From contig JBKBUF010000001.1 of assembly GCA_046290815.1 (NCBI GenBank), positions 231,832 to 295,831 of the forward strand: a DNA stretch of 64,000 bases, read 5' to 3'. Numbering within the stretch: the stretch's first letter is position 1; each line of letters begins with the position of its first letter. The translations under genes were made by a program, and so were the position numbers. A model generated the notes under the pieces. It was not told where the DNA came from. It did no database searches and was given only the letters and a program-made list of their open reading frames with translations. The DNA is from JBKBUF01 sp046290815 (GTDB lineage Bacteria > Bacteroidota > Bacteroidia > Cytophagales > Cytophagaceae). This document shows, piece by piece, positions 1-8,402 of this stretch.

Positions 1-198
1 CCAGGCAGTTGCATTCTTATTGGTTGTTCTGTAAATCCCGCCCTGGTATGTTCCGACGTAAATCAATGTATCGGTAGCTGTCATTGAGGAGACTGAACCG
101 CCAAAGGGCCCTCTTGGATTCCAATGCGCATGAGAGTTCTTCAAATTCAGAATTAAAATCGATGTAATTATAAATAAGAGTCTGTAATTATTTTTCAT
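1..198 (-). CDS. Secreted propeller-like protein, N-terminal part only
   Basis: Only the first 66 codons are in the window; the gene runs off the left edge. It begins with ATG at 198 and has a hydrophobic signal peptide (MKNNYRLLFIITSILILN) followed by WNPRGPFGGSVSSM and a stretch ending GTYQGGIYRTT. The W-x-P-x-GP-x-GG start and the later G-G-I-Y-R-T pattern resemble the first blade of BNR/YCF48-like beta-propellers in secreted Bacteroidota proteins. It is the last visible gene of the minus-strand cluster, 25 nt after the cytochrome-like gene. Function is unknown; the propeller assignment rests on a short fragment. Confidence 0.6.
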   Translation of the reverse strand, partial: MKNNYRLLFIITSILILNLKNSHAHWNPRGPFGGSVSSMTATDTLIYVGTYQGGIYRTTNKNATAW

Positions 199-223
199 GG
201 TTGATTGTTTTTAAATCTTCATA

Positions 224-622
224 TTAATTGTTCTTTGCTTTTTGTTCTATCCACTTCAAAATTAACTTTCTGCTACAATCGTCTAATTTCGTCTGCGGTG
301 GCGGAGGCATCTGTTCATGATCAGATATCAATACCGTATATATTATACTCCTTGAAGGTTCATCTATATCCACATATTCTTTTTTTGTCAACTGTTCATA
401 AGCCTTACCCGGCTCCAGATTAAGTTTGCCCTTAGGATTGTTTCCCGAATGGCATCCGGCATCGTTGCATTTGCTGATAAATATCGGGACCACATGTGCA
501 CTGAATGATACCGTATCAGGCAAAGGCCGGTTGCAGGGACTTTCTGTTTCCAGATTTTCGTACCTGCAAGAACAAATCATCAGTATTAGAAAAAGAATTA
601 TGAATACATGATTAATCTTCAT
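224..622 (-). CDS. Small cytochrome-c-like lipoprotein with CX4CH motif
   Basis: A 132-residue protein if started at the ATG at 622, which gives a lipoprotein signal (MKINHVFIILFLILMICSC); an upstream in-frame extension to 751 lacks signal-like sequence. After the lipobox Cys comes SFSAHVVPIFISKC, then NDAGCHSG: a CX4CH heme-type motif instead of the usual CXXCH. A later MPPPP could supply an axial Met, as in planctomycete-type/Bacteroidota cytochrome-like domains. Its start overlaps the end of the MbnP-like gene by 11 nt, so the two are probably translationally coupled. Probably a periplasmic, membrane-anchored electron carrier; heme binding is inferred, not shown. Confidence 0.7.
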   Translation of the reverse strand: MKINHVFIILFLILMICSCRYENLETESPCNRPLPDTVSFSAHVVPIFISKCNDAGCHSGNNPKGKLNLEPGKAYEQLTKKEYVDIDEPSRSIIYTVLISDHEQMPPPPQTKLDDCSRKLILKWIEQKAKNN

Positions 623-1373
623 AAATAAACATAGAAGGAATTCTGTTACTGATCTGTTTTGCAAGTTCCTTACCATTGCAATGATGGGTAAGAATTTCTC
701 TGTTACTTTCTGTTTCCACATCAATTTCTGAAAGCACTTTTGCATAATCAATAATCATATGAACATAACTCGTACCATTGGGTGTAACTGAGTAATTCTT
801 TTCTGGCATAGATACCTGTTTCAGGTTTGATTCTGTGCCGATCTTATAATGAAAATCCTTATCATTTTTCTTACCTTTTATATTGAAATAAACAATACCT
901 GAACCCTGTGTCGGCCCAAACCACATTTCCGGTTTATTTAACAATGGATGCACAGAAGCCGAGCTGTTGGTAGCAAATGGCGCCACTCCTACTTTAAATC
1001 TTATGGATTTATAATTTCCGACCGGAACATCGGCAACATTATAGGTAAACTTCTCCGGTTCTTTGTAGACAATAGAATCTTTGATCAGATAAGCTGAGCC
1101 ATCAAGACGGATGAGTTCAATTTCTGACAAGTATAATGAGACAGTGCTGATAGAAATCTTATCACCATTCTCAAGGGTATAGTTGTGATTATATAAATCA
1201 ATTTCAGTTTCTTCCAGGTAATCATGAAGGTGAAATCTTAACCTGCCCTTTGGTTCATTGGTAGTGGTATTGGTTGGCACCGGTTCATCCTTTTTCTTAT
1301 TGCATGAAGTAAAACCTGCTATAATGATAATCTGGATAAACAATAAGGATAAAATATTTATTTTGGTTTTCAT
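612..1373 (-). CDS. MbnP-like copper-associated lipoprotein
   Basis: A 253-residue protein with start ATG at 1373, chosen because the lipoprotein signal (MKTKINILSLLF...GFTSC) begins there rather than ten codons upstream. After a Thr/Asn-rich linker come LRFHLHDYLEETEIDLYNH, a segment with ISTVSLYLSEIELI, then NVADVPVGNYKSIRFKVGV and a MWFGPTQGSG...YFNIKGK stretch. This is the layout of the MbnP-like family, periplasmic proteins linked to copper handling (MbnP works with the diheme enzyme MbnH in methanotrophs). No MbnH-like diheme enzyme is visible here; the neighbour is a one-motif cytochrome-like lipoprotein instead. The gene lies 4 nt after the outer-membrane barrel gene, consistent with one operon. 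Confidence 0.75.
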   Translation of the reverse strand: MKTKINILSLLFIQIIIIAGFTSCNKKKDEPVPTNTTTNEPKGRLRFHLHDYLEETEIDLYNHNYTLENGDKISISTVSLYLSEIELIRLDGSAYLIKDSIVYKEPEKFTYNVADVPVGNYKSIRFKVGVAPFATNSSASVHPLLNKPEMWFGPTQGSGIVYFNIKGKKNDKDFHYKIGTESNLKQVSMPEKNYSVTPNGTSYVHMIIDYAKVLSEIDVETESNREILTHHCNGKELAKQISNRIPSMFIYED

Positions 1374-1377
1374 AGTT

Positions 1378-2448
1378 TTAAAAGACAATTGAAAGTTGAG
1401 CATTGATATTTGATTTAAATCTCATTTGATAACCTGTTACATATTGATATATCGGCAGTCCGTACTCTACACCAATCTTACTGTTTTTCAAAACTCCTGT
1501 TTTAAAATGTACCGATGTACCTAGATGAAGCATTAACCTGTTTGCACCATAGTTTAAAGCATTGGCAGATGGTTCCATAAGCGGATACAGAATAGGATCG
1601 CTACCTTTCATTTTGCCTATAGAAACTGCCTCTGCTCTTAGAGATGAGCTAAAGTTTTCATGCCAAAAATATGCGGCCCAGGTGTTAACCAGCATTTCAT
1701 TTCCATGTCTGTAACCATAAGTGGACATACCTGTACGAATAGTATATAATGCCTGAGCACTGAATGTAAAATCATTTTTTGTATATCCGTAAGTGATGCC
1801 CGGTTGAATATCAAATGTGCCGGACCCGAGCTGCATATTATATGGAAGTCTTTGGTTTTGGTACATATTGGCTTCTGATCCCATTAAACCAATATTCCCT
1901 GTAGGAAGACTTAATCCCACGGACGCGACGATCTTATCTCTGGTCTTATTCAAAAGACTATACAATACTGAAAATTTCAAATCACCAAATCCTGAACTAT
2001 GCATCGCCATTTTTTCATTTTCAGTGCCAAGGCTATGATGCTGATGTGAATTGTTATCAGGCATTCCCATTTGCATTCTGTTGATGTTGTAATGCAGCAT
2101 TCCCATCAATGTTAACTTTCTTGAAAGTCCATACATCAACATGAGCATGTGCATATCCATCCTCATCCCTTCTGGGGCCATCAAATATTGTTTCTGGAAA
2201 ATTTCATTTGAGTTGACCGTTCTTGAACCTGAAATAATATCTGCCATTTCCATCGACATAAATCTATAAGAAATCATTATTTCTTTAGGTGGATGGACAT
2301 GACTGATCATGACCCCTGCAGGTGAAGGATCTACTACACAGCAGCAAAACTCTCCGCAGGTTTCAGGTGACATTTCTGTCTGACACCATGATAAAACAGA
2401 TATCAATAAGGCTGCAAAAAGCAGACTTATCCTTTTAAAGATATTCAT
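1378..2448 (-). CDS. Putative metal-related outer-membrane beta-barrel protein
   Basis: A 356-residue protein with a signal peptide (MNIFKRISLLFAALLISVLSWCQ), then a Cys cluster (CGEFCCCVV), several His/Met-rich stretches (HVHPP, MRMDMHMLMLMYGL, NSHQHHS, MGMLHYNINRMQMGMP) and alternating aromatic/hydrophobic strands ending in a final Phe (AQLSIVF), typical of an outer-membrane barrel. Met, His and Cys richness points to Cu(I) or another soft metal. It resembles the 'transporter' proteins found beside MbnP-like genes in Bacteroidota, but I cannot name the family with certainty. It overlaps nothing and is followed after 4 nt by the MbnP-like gene. Confidence 0.65.
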   Translation of the reverse strand: MNIFKRISLLFAALLISVLSWCQTEMSPETCGEFCCCVVDPSPAGVMISHVHPPKEIMISYRFMSMEMADIISGSRTVNSNEIFQKQYLMAPEGMRMDMHMLMLMYGLSRKLTLMGMLHYNINRMQMGMPDNNSHQHHSLGTENEKMAMHSSGFGDLKFSVLYSLLNKTRDKIVASVGLSLPTGNIGLMGSEANMYQNQRLPYNMQLGSGTFDIQPGITYGYTKNDFTFSAQALYTIRTGMSTYGYRHGNEMLVNTWAAYFWHENFSSSLRAEAVSIGKMKGSDPILYPLMEPSANALNYGANRLMLHLGTSVHFKTGVLKNSKIGVEYGLPIYQYVTGYQMRFKSNINAQLSIVF

Positions 2449-2518
2449 ATGATTAGGTAAATAAAATTTGAATAAGATCTAAACCTAGGCATAGCTTTGG
2501 CTTTTCTCAAATCCAATT

Positions 2519-2887
2519 TTATCTGGGGGGTTGGAAAATCCCTTTTAAAGGAGCACTGAAAACAGGTTGAAAAATTGAAGCAAAATGGTTATCGGTGGCA
2601 GAACCAGGTAATAATTCCAATGAAACCAGTTCAAATGAAAAGAACAATAGGATGTCTTCCATTCCTTTAAAAATACCGGGAAACTGTTTTTCCTTTTCTT
2701 CCTGGGCTTGTATCTTTTTAGCCAGATAACACTTTCCTTCACATTGCATTACAGGTTTTGCTTTGTTTTCACAAAACGAAGAAGCAATTGTCTCCTTATT
2801 TATTTGGTACTGAGTGAAAAGAATAAGATTTCTGCCGCTTTGAACAAGCATTACAAAAATCATCAGAAACAGTATTATTCTTTTCAT
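2519..2887 (-). CDS. Small Cys-motif membrane/secreted protein (CxGKCYL type)
   Basis: A 122-residue protein with an N-terminal hydrophobic segment (MKRIILFLMIFVMLVQSG), a Cys-containing middle (SFCENKAKPVMQCEGKCYLAKKI), a charged Lys/Glu stretch, a second hydrophobic stretch and a C-terminal FQPPR. The C-x-G-K-C-Y-L-x-K motif recurs in small Bacteroidota proteins encoded next to metal-uptake or metal-resistance genes; no biochemical role is known to me. It is first in the minus-strand cluster, 70 nt ahead of the outer-membrane barrel gene, which fits a metal-binding or sensing accessory role. Function is inferred from context only. Confidence 0.6.
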   Translation of the reverse strand: MKRIILFLMIFVMLVQSGRNLILFTQYQINKETIASSFCENKAKPVMQCEGKCYLAKKIQAQEEKEKQFPGIFKGMEDILLFFSFELVSLELLPGSATDNHFASIFQPVFSAPLKGIFQPPR

Positions 2888-3043
2888 ATTAATTATGGTG
2901 CCAATATAGTTCAGATTCGGGATATTACCAAAATTTCAAATCCGGCAAAATGTTTACGAACTGCTGCACATTTTTATTAATCAAATGTAGTATGAATACT
3001 GATATAAAAACATGACTATTATCAATATAATGAATGATAATAT

Positions 3044-3077
3044 AAAAGGCTGTCCAATTCAGATTGAACAGCCTTTT
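3044..3077 (-). terminator. Rho-independent terminator after the 1653-residue adhesin gene
   Basis: A 15-bp stem with one mismatch (AAAAGGCTGTCCAAT against ATTGAACAGCCTTTT), loop TCAG, lies 49 nt beyond the stop codon of the minus-strand adhesin gene. Read on the minus strand, the stem ends in a T-rich run. Confidence 0.75.
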
Positions 3078-3125
3078 GTCAGGATAATTGTCGAGTTTCG
3101 AATTTTGTACTTAGAGCTTTATAAT

Positions 3126-6100
3126 TTATTTAAGTATCTGTACCCAGCCCTTATAAGAATGCCCGCCGCAACCTGATGTCAAAGTATAATAATATATTCC
3201 AGGAGCAATGTTAGAATCCGGACTCCATGTGTTGTCATAGCTATCTGCTCTGTAAACTCTGGTCCCCCACCTGTTGAACACCTCAAGTTTACTTCCAGGT
3301 AGTACACCCAGCATTGTAACTTCATCTCTTGCAATAAAGCGGTCGTTTTTCCCATCTCCGTTTGCCGTGATCAGGTTGTTGAACCATAGATTTTCCTTGG
3401 AGACAGAATAAAGAATTACACTGTCAGGATTAGAATAACAACCAGGATTATCAAGATCCAGAGCTATTACATAATATTTGGTAATTTCTGCTGATGGACT
3501 GACATAAACCTCAATCTCATTTCCTACATGCTTATAAGAGCTATCAGAACTTCCCCAATAGAACTGGTAGTTTCCGGATCCACCTGCAATTCCAAGGTTC
3601 AACAATCGGGGTGTATTTACACATGCAGTGTCATTAGGACCTGCCAAGGCAAGATGCATATCAGAAGGACCAAATTCAATTACCACATCATCTGAAAGCG
3701 GACCGCCACAACCTGAAACTGTCCAGGTCAGAATGTTAGTTCCTGCTGTCAAACCACTAACTGCGGCATTATGACTGTAAATATCTGAAAAGTCTGCAGT
3801 ACCTGATTTTACAGACCATTGACCAAGTCCCACTAACGGAGGTGTAGCATTTAATACTGTTGTTCCTAAGCATATCGCACGATCTGTACCTGCATAAGCT
3901 CCTGAAACATTTTCTAATATTCCTACCGGACGCGAAGTCGAAAGTCTGCAGGCCCCTGACTCTTCAGTCAGGCTTAATGTACCACCAGTGGCTCCAATGT
4001 TTACATTTACTGAATTTGCGCTGTTCGAAGTGATGGTTAATGACCCAGTTACAGCCCAAGTATAAGTAGAAGTTGCAGATCTGTCCACAGTCGAAGTATA
4101 GACAACATTTTCAAGCATGGCACATGTATCCAGAGACAATCCGGATATCGCCGGAGCTGTAAGTACATCTCTGTGTATTACGACAGTATCAGTTGTCGGC
4201 TGGCAAGGATTGTTTGTCACCGTCCAAACCAGCACTACATCTTCATTACCGATTCCTGATAATATTGCATTCGGGCTGGAAGGATTTGTTAAAGTACCTC
4301 CACCACTGTATATACTCCATGAACCCGCTCCGTTTTGGGGATTAGAAGCATACAGATTGATGGATGTAATATTACATATACTGCTGTCCTTTCCTGCATT
4401 GGCAGCATCCGGAGGTATTACAGGAGTGATTGTTCTTGTATTACTCAACCTGCATGCACCTGCTGTTTCTGTCACTTCAATAGTACCGCCTCCCGCTCCT
4501 ACAGTAACTGTAAGTTTATTTCCGGAAGCATTTGTCTGGGTAATATTTCCTGAAACAGACCATGTATAAATTGCATTCTTACCGGAATTGTCATGTAAAG
4601 TTTCAAATTCAAGATCTGCAGTCCCTTCACATGGTGAAATATTATCTCCAACAATCTGAGGTACCGATAAGGTATCTCTTGTGATTGTTATGGTATCAGT
4701 ACTTGCAGGACAAGGATTGTGGGAAATTGTCCATACCAGCTTAACCTCTCCCGGTAATAAGCCTGATAAAACTGCATTATGTAAAGTAGGATCACTGATT
4801 GAACCGGAACCGGATTCAATTTTCCATTCTCCCTTCCCGATTGATGGGTTATTCGCATATAAGGTAATGGAAGAATTATTGCAGAAACTACTATCTGTTC
4901 CTGCTGCTGCAACATCAGGATTTCTGACCGGATCTATTTTTACATTTGCAGAAAGTTTACATGTCCTGAATTCTTCAGTCACGGTTAGAGTTCCACCGTC
5001 AGCGCCTACATCTACAGTTACACCATTCTCATTTTGTCCTGTTATAGATAAACTGCCGTTTGGAGTCCAGCTGTAAATTGCGGATTTAGAAAAATTATTA
5101 ACAGAAGTACTATATGACAATCCTGTACTCAGTTCACATGGAGCCAGAGTTCCAATGATTACCGGAACAGACAAAGTATCTCTGGTAATTGTAACCTGAC
5201 TTTTTGATTCAGGGCAGGAACCGCTTTGGATAGTCCATTCTAAAACTAAATTGCCCTCCCCTATATTTGTGATTTGAGAATTATGCAAGTTAGGATCAGC
5301 AATTTGAGCTGTCCCTGATATAATACTCCATGTTCCGGTTCCTGAGGAAGGGTTATTGGCATAAAGTTGTAAAGAAGTTAAATTACAGAATGAAGAATCA
5401 GCCCCGGCATCAGATACATCCGGAGGATTTACAGGAACAATGTCTGTATTTACGGTAAATGAACATACACCAAAAGTTTCGATAAGGGTCAGCACTCCCC
5501 CACCTGCTGCTACATCAACTGTAGCGCTGTTATTTCCCGTTGCAGTAATAGTCACATTTCCTGTCGCAGACCAATCATAATTGGTATTTGCTGATCTATC
5601 GTGACTTGTTGAAAATACCAATCCGGTTGCAGGACCACATGGACCTGTCTGTCCAGATACCACAGGCTGAGTAAGGGTATCACGTCTGATAGTAACATTA
5701 CTTTCCGAAGCCGGACATGGATCATTAGTTATCGTCCATTTCAATACCAGTTCACCCGGACCGATATTAGTAACAGATGAATTAGGTAAATTTGGTGAAG
5801 TGATAGTTCCTGTACCGCTTACTACCGACCATGTTCCTATTCCGGTTGTAGCAGTATTGGCATTTAAGGCTTCAATAGAATTATTGTTGCAGAAAGGAGC
5901 TACGGTTCCCGCATCGGCAACTGTCGGCGCTGCTACCGGATAAACAGTTACACTTACACATTTAGAACCACAATTTCCGGAAACCCATCTTGCAAAATAA
6001 GTGGTCTGTACTGTTGGCGCTGTGATAGTAACAGGATTGCCGTTAGCATTCCTTGCCACTTCTACTCCTTCACTACCGCATGCACCACTATACCATACTA

Positions 6101-8087
6101 GCTCAGCGCCGCTTCCACCTGTTACAGAAAGAGTGACCTGGCTTGTTGTTGCAGAGCAAAAGGTAGTAACGTCGGAGCTTGCAGAAGTAGGATCCGTCAC
6201 AGGGCAAGGACAGTAATCCAGAGCCCTTACAGGTACTCTTGCACAGTTGGCACCGGAAGAAATTTTCCAGTTAAAAAATCCCGGAAATGCATGCTCGCCA
6301 TGCCATTGATTAAAGCTTGGTGAATTTCTTACAAACTCAACAGTTGAAAAATATGTCCGTGGATAGGTAAACCCGGCAGAATTAGTTAAATATAAAGCAA
6401 TCTGTGTTGATCCTGCACCTAACCTCATGGTATATCCATTCCCTTGAGGGATATTAATACCTACAGGAACCCTTACAGGTCCGGCAGGTTGGCCTTCGCC
6501 TGTACATTGTGCAGTAAAATTCGAAGTACCGACAACATTATTGCTGGCATCATAAATTACAATGTTAATTATATTTGCATTTCCCTGACCATTACCAGGA
6601 CAATAATAATTGTATGGATATACAGTAATACTGTCAAGCCTGAAAGCATTCAGGGCATTAAACACCAAATGATCACTACCACCGGGACCAACGTTGTTGA
6701 CACCGGAAAAACCACTATTATTCAAAGGACCTACATTATAATTAAAGACAGAGGCATCTTTCACATAATATGTTGCTCCTGAATTTAAAACCGGAGTAGT
6801 ATAATTAGCTCCGGAATGCAACAGGTTTCCTCCTGTTGGAGCATCATACCATTCATATACACCGGTACCGGTTACAGATAAGTTAACTGCGGCCGGAGGA
6901 CAGAAGGTAGCATCGTTAGGCACTGCAGCCTGCGTTGTTACCACAGCTTCGTCAGATCGCATACCGCAACCGGGAATAGTAACTTCTACTCTGTAGGTTC
7001 CGGGAGAATTGGCTGTATAGGTTCTGTTGGTCTGTCCGGGCAACTCAGTACCATTTCTGTACCAGACATAGGAAGAACCGGGAGTATTAATGCCGGCATC
7101 GAATGTAGCTGTAGTCGGATTACAAAGGTTTACATCGGGACCGATATTTACAGAAAATTCATTATTGATTACGATAATGTCAGATTTAACACATGAACCA
7201 TTGTCAGAAACACAAACAGAATATGTTCCTGGGGTATTTACATTAATGGTATATGGAGCATCTAAACCTGTTCCGGAAGCCCCGGTGCTCCAGTTTATCT
7301 GCATGGTAGAGGTTGGAGTTAACCCCGTGCTAAGGGTTAAAGGAGATCCATCAAGACAAAGAGATCTGTCAGGACCAAGGTTAGGTATTGGACCGGGGGC
7401 TCCGAAAACGCAACCGGGGATAAATGAAATATCATCTATTGCAAAATCGTCTCCATTTGTACAACCTACACCGCTTTGCTCACGAATACGAAGTTGTACC
7501 ATTCCATCCAATGATCCGGAGTGCCATACATCTTCGTAAAAAAGCCATTGGTTTACGCCTGCCGGAGCATTAACCTGAGTACCTAGTATAACCCCGTTTA
7601 CTTCAAAAGATAATTTTGCCGGATTTAATGGGTGAATGGAGGCAATATAAAGTGAAAAATAATAGTTGGTATTAGCAATCACTTCTACAGTTTGCTCCCA
7701 GATTATTCCTCCCGGAACACATTGTGCATCCACAAGCATCATATTACCTCCGGAACGAGGAGAAGGTACAGATGAAAAGGCTCCAGGATTGAAATCATCT
7801 GCCCTGGGATGCACCCAATATTCTCCCGGAGAAGACCAGAACCTTGGGCAGTTCATAGGATTGTAAGGGTTATTGGAACATGGTACACCGTTATTAGGAT
7901 CGTTCCAGCTCGCATAAGGAGTTGAGAACTGAGTATCCCCCATGGAGAAATCGCCGTTCACAACCAGGTTCTGGCCCAGAGGCAATTTGTCATTGCATGC
8001 CTGACCGTGCAAGTCAGAAACTGAAAATAACTGCATGAAAAGGGTTGTAATTATTACAAGCTGGGGAAAAAGAAAGAGTTTTTTCAT
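3126..8087 (-). CDS. Large secreted adhesin-like protein with T9SS type B C-terminal domain
   Basis: A 1653-residue protein. Residues 1-30 are a signal peptide ending SDLHGQ. About 35-225 (VVNGDFSMGDTQF onward) looks like a jelly-roll/CBM-like fold; 228-450 are Ig-like segments, two starting with the (N)IGPD pattern; 450-640 is another jelly-roll-like segment; 640-720 is Ig-like. Four 168-residue repeats plus a half copy follow. The last 90 residues (NLITANGDGKNDRF, EVFNRWGTRVYR, GIYYYTL) match the gliding-motility/T9SS type B sorting domain (CHU_C). It should be exported by T9SS and held at the cell surface, perhaps as a polymer-binding adhesin. It is a single-gene unit with its own terminator and no PorP/SprF partner next to it. 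The ligand is unknown. Confidence 0.85.
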   Translation of the reverse strand: MKKLFLFPQLVIITTLFMQLFSVSDLHGQACNDKLPLGQNLVVNGDFSMGDTQFSTPYASWNDPNNGVPCSNNPYNPMNCPRFWSSPGEYWVHPRADDFNPGAFSSVPSPRSGGNMMLVDAQCVPGGIIWEQTVEVIANTNYYFSLYIASIHPLNPAKLSFEVNGVILGTQVNAPAGVNQWLFYEDVWHSGSLDGMVQLRIREQSGVGCTNGDDFAIDDISFIPGCVFGAPGPIPNLGPDRSLCLDGSPLTLSTGLTPTSTMQINWSTGASGTGLDAPYTINVNTPGTYSVCVSDNGSCVKSDIIVINNEFSVNIGPDVNLCNPTTATFDAGINTPGSSYVWYRNGTELPGQTNRTYTANSPGTYRVEVTIPGCGMRSDEAVVTTQAAVPNDATFCPPAAVNLSVTGTGVYEWYDAPTGGNLLHSGANYTTPVLNSGATYYVKDASVFNYNVGPLNNSGFSGVNNVGPGGSDHLVFNALNAFRLDSITVYPYNYYCPGNGQGNANIINIVIYDASNNVVGTSNFTAQCTGEGQPAGPVRVPVGINIPQGNGYTMRLGAGSTQIALYLTNSAGFTYPRTYFSTVEFVRNSPSFNQWHGEHAFPGFFNWKISSGANCARVPVRALDYCPCPVTDPTSASSDVTTFCSATTSQVTLSVTGGSGAELVWYSGACGSEGVEVARNANGNPVTITAPTVQTTYFARWVSGNCGSKCVSVTVYPVAAPTVADAGTVAPFCNNNSIEALNANTATTGIGTWSVVSGTGTITSPNLPNSSVTNIGPGELVLKWTITNDPCPASESNVTIRRDTLTQPVVSGQTGPCGPATGLVFSTSHDRSANTNYDWSATGNVTITATGNNSATVDVAAGGGVLTLIETFGVCSFTVNTDIVPVNPPDVSDAGADSSFCNLTSLQLYANNPSSGTGTWSIISGTAQIADPNLHNSQITNIGEGNLVLEWTIQSGSCPESKSQVTITRDTLSVPVIIGTLAPCELSTGLSYSTSVNNFSKSAIYSWTPNGSLSITGQNENGVTVDVGADGGTLTVTEEFRTCKLSANVKIDPVRNPDVAAAGTDSSFCNNSSITLYANNPSIGKGEWKIESGSGSISDPTLHNAVLSGLLPGEVKLVWTISHNPCPASTDTITITRDTLSVPQIVGDNISPCEGTADLEFETLHDNSGKNAIYTWSVSGNITQTNASGNKLTVTVGAGGGTIEVTETAGACRLSNTRTITPVIPPDAANAGKDSSICNITSINLYASNPQNGAGSWSIYSGGGTLTNPSSPNAILSGIGNEDVVLVWTVTNNPCQPTTDTVVIHRDVLTAPAISGLSLDTCAMLENVVYTSTVDRSATSTYTWAVTGSLTITSNSANSVNVNIGATGGTLSLTEESGACRLSTSRPVGILENVSGAYAGTDRAICLGTTVLNATPPLVGLGQWSVKSGTADFSDIYSHNAAVSGLTAGTNILTWTVSGCGGPLSDDVVIEFGPSDMHLALAGPNDTACVNTPRLLNLGIAGGSGNYQFYWGSSDSSYKHVGNEIEVYVSPSAEITKYYVIALDLDNPGCYSNPDSVILYSVSKENLWFNNLITANGDGKNDRFIARDEVTMLGVLPGSKLEVFNRWGTRVYRADSYDNTWSPDSNIAPGIYYYTLTSGCGGHSYKGWVQILK
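3905..5921 (-). repeat. Four tandem 168-residue repeats within the adhesin
   Basis: Four in-frame repeats of about 505 nt each. Each starts with a (V/A)xxAG...FCN or ICN pattern, continues with W-x-I/V-x-SG and WTI-x-N-x-PCP, then T(I/V)xRDTL, then a second half with C...STS-x-(D/N)(R/F)S and G-G-G/T-L-T-x-x-E. A shorter fifth copy (AGTDRAICLG onward) follows to about 3675. Each repeat is probably a pair of beta-sandwich domains. Confidence 0.8.
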
Positions 8088-8402
8088 AATTAATACTCTA
8101 ATAATTTTATTCTAAATCAAATTGAATAATAGGATAATATTGAATTTTGGTAGCGGTAGGGTACTCGCAAAAAATAAAAGATAAATCATCTTCATCTACA
8201 CAAAGCTCCATTTTCAAAAAATTCTTTTTCAATTAAATGATTGACAAATTTTATGAAATTTTTCTATAAAGTCGAGTAAAAATTCAATTTTACCCCATTT
8301 GTACTACGAAAATTCAATAAAAAAGATACCTGCGGTGGATAACTATTTAAAATTCTAAGAATCTGCCAATTAACTTTTGTAACACTATCAGGTTAATTGA
8401 TT
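8088..8402. other. Divergent intergenic region, no gene
   Basis: A 315-nt AT-rich region between the start of the minus-strand adhesin and the start of the plus-strand glycosyltransferase. It must hold both promoters. I see no ORF with coding character, no strong hairpin and no exact TAnnTTTG element at a suitable distance; the nearest plus-strand match (TAACTTTTG, about 8370) has one extra T. Confidence 0.5.

Noticed and set aside
224..751. A longer start at 751 for the cytochrome-like lipoprotein
   Set aside because: The added 43 residues overlap the MbnP-like gene and hide the lipoprotein signal that begins at 622.
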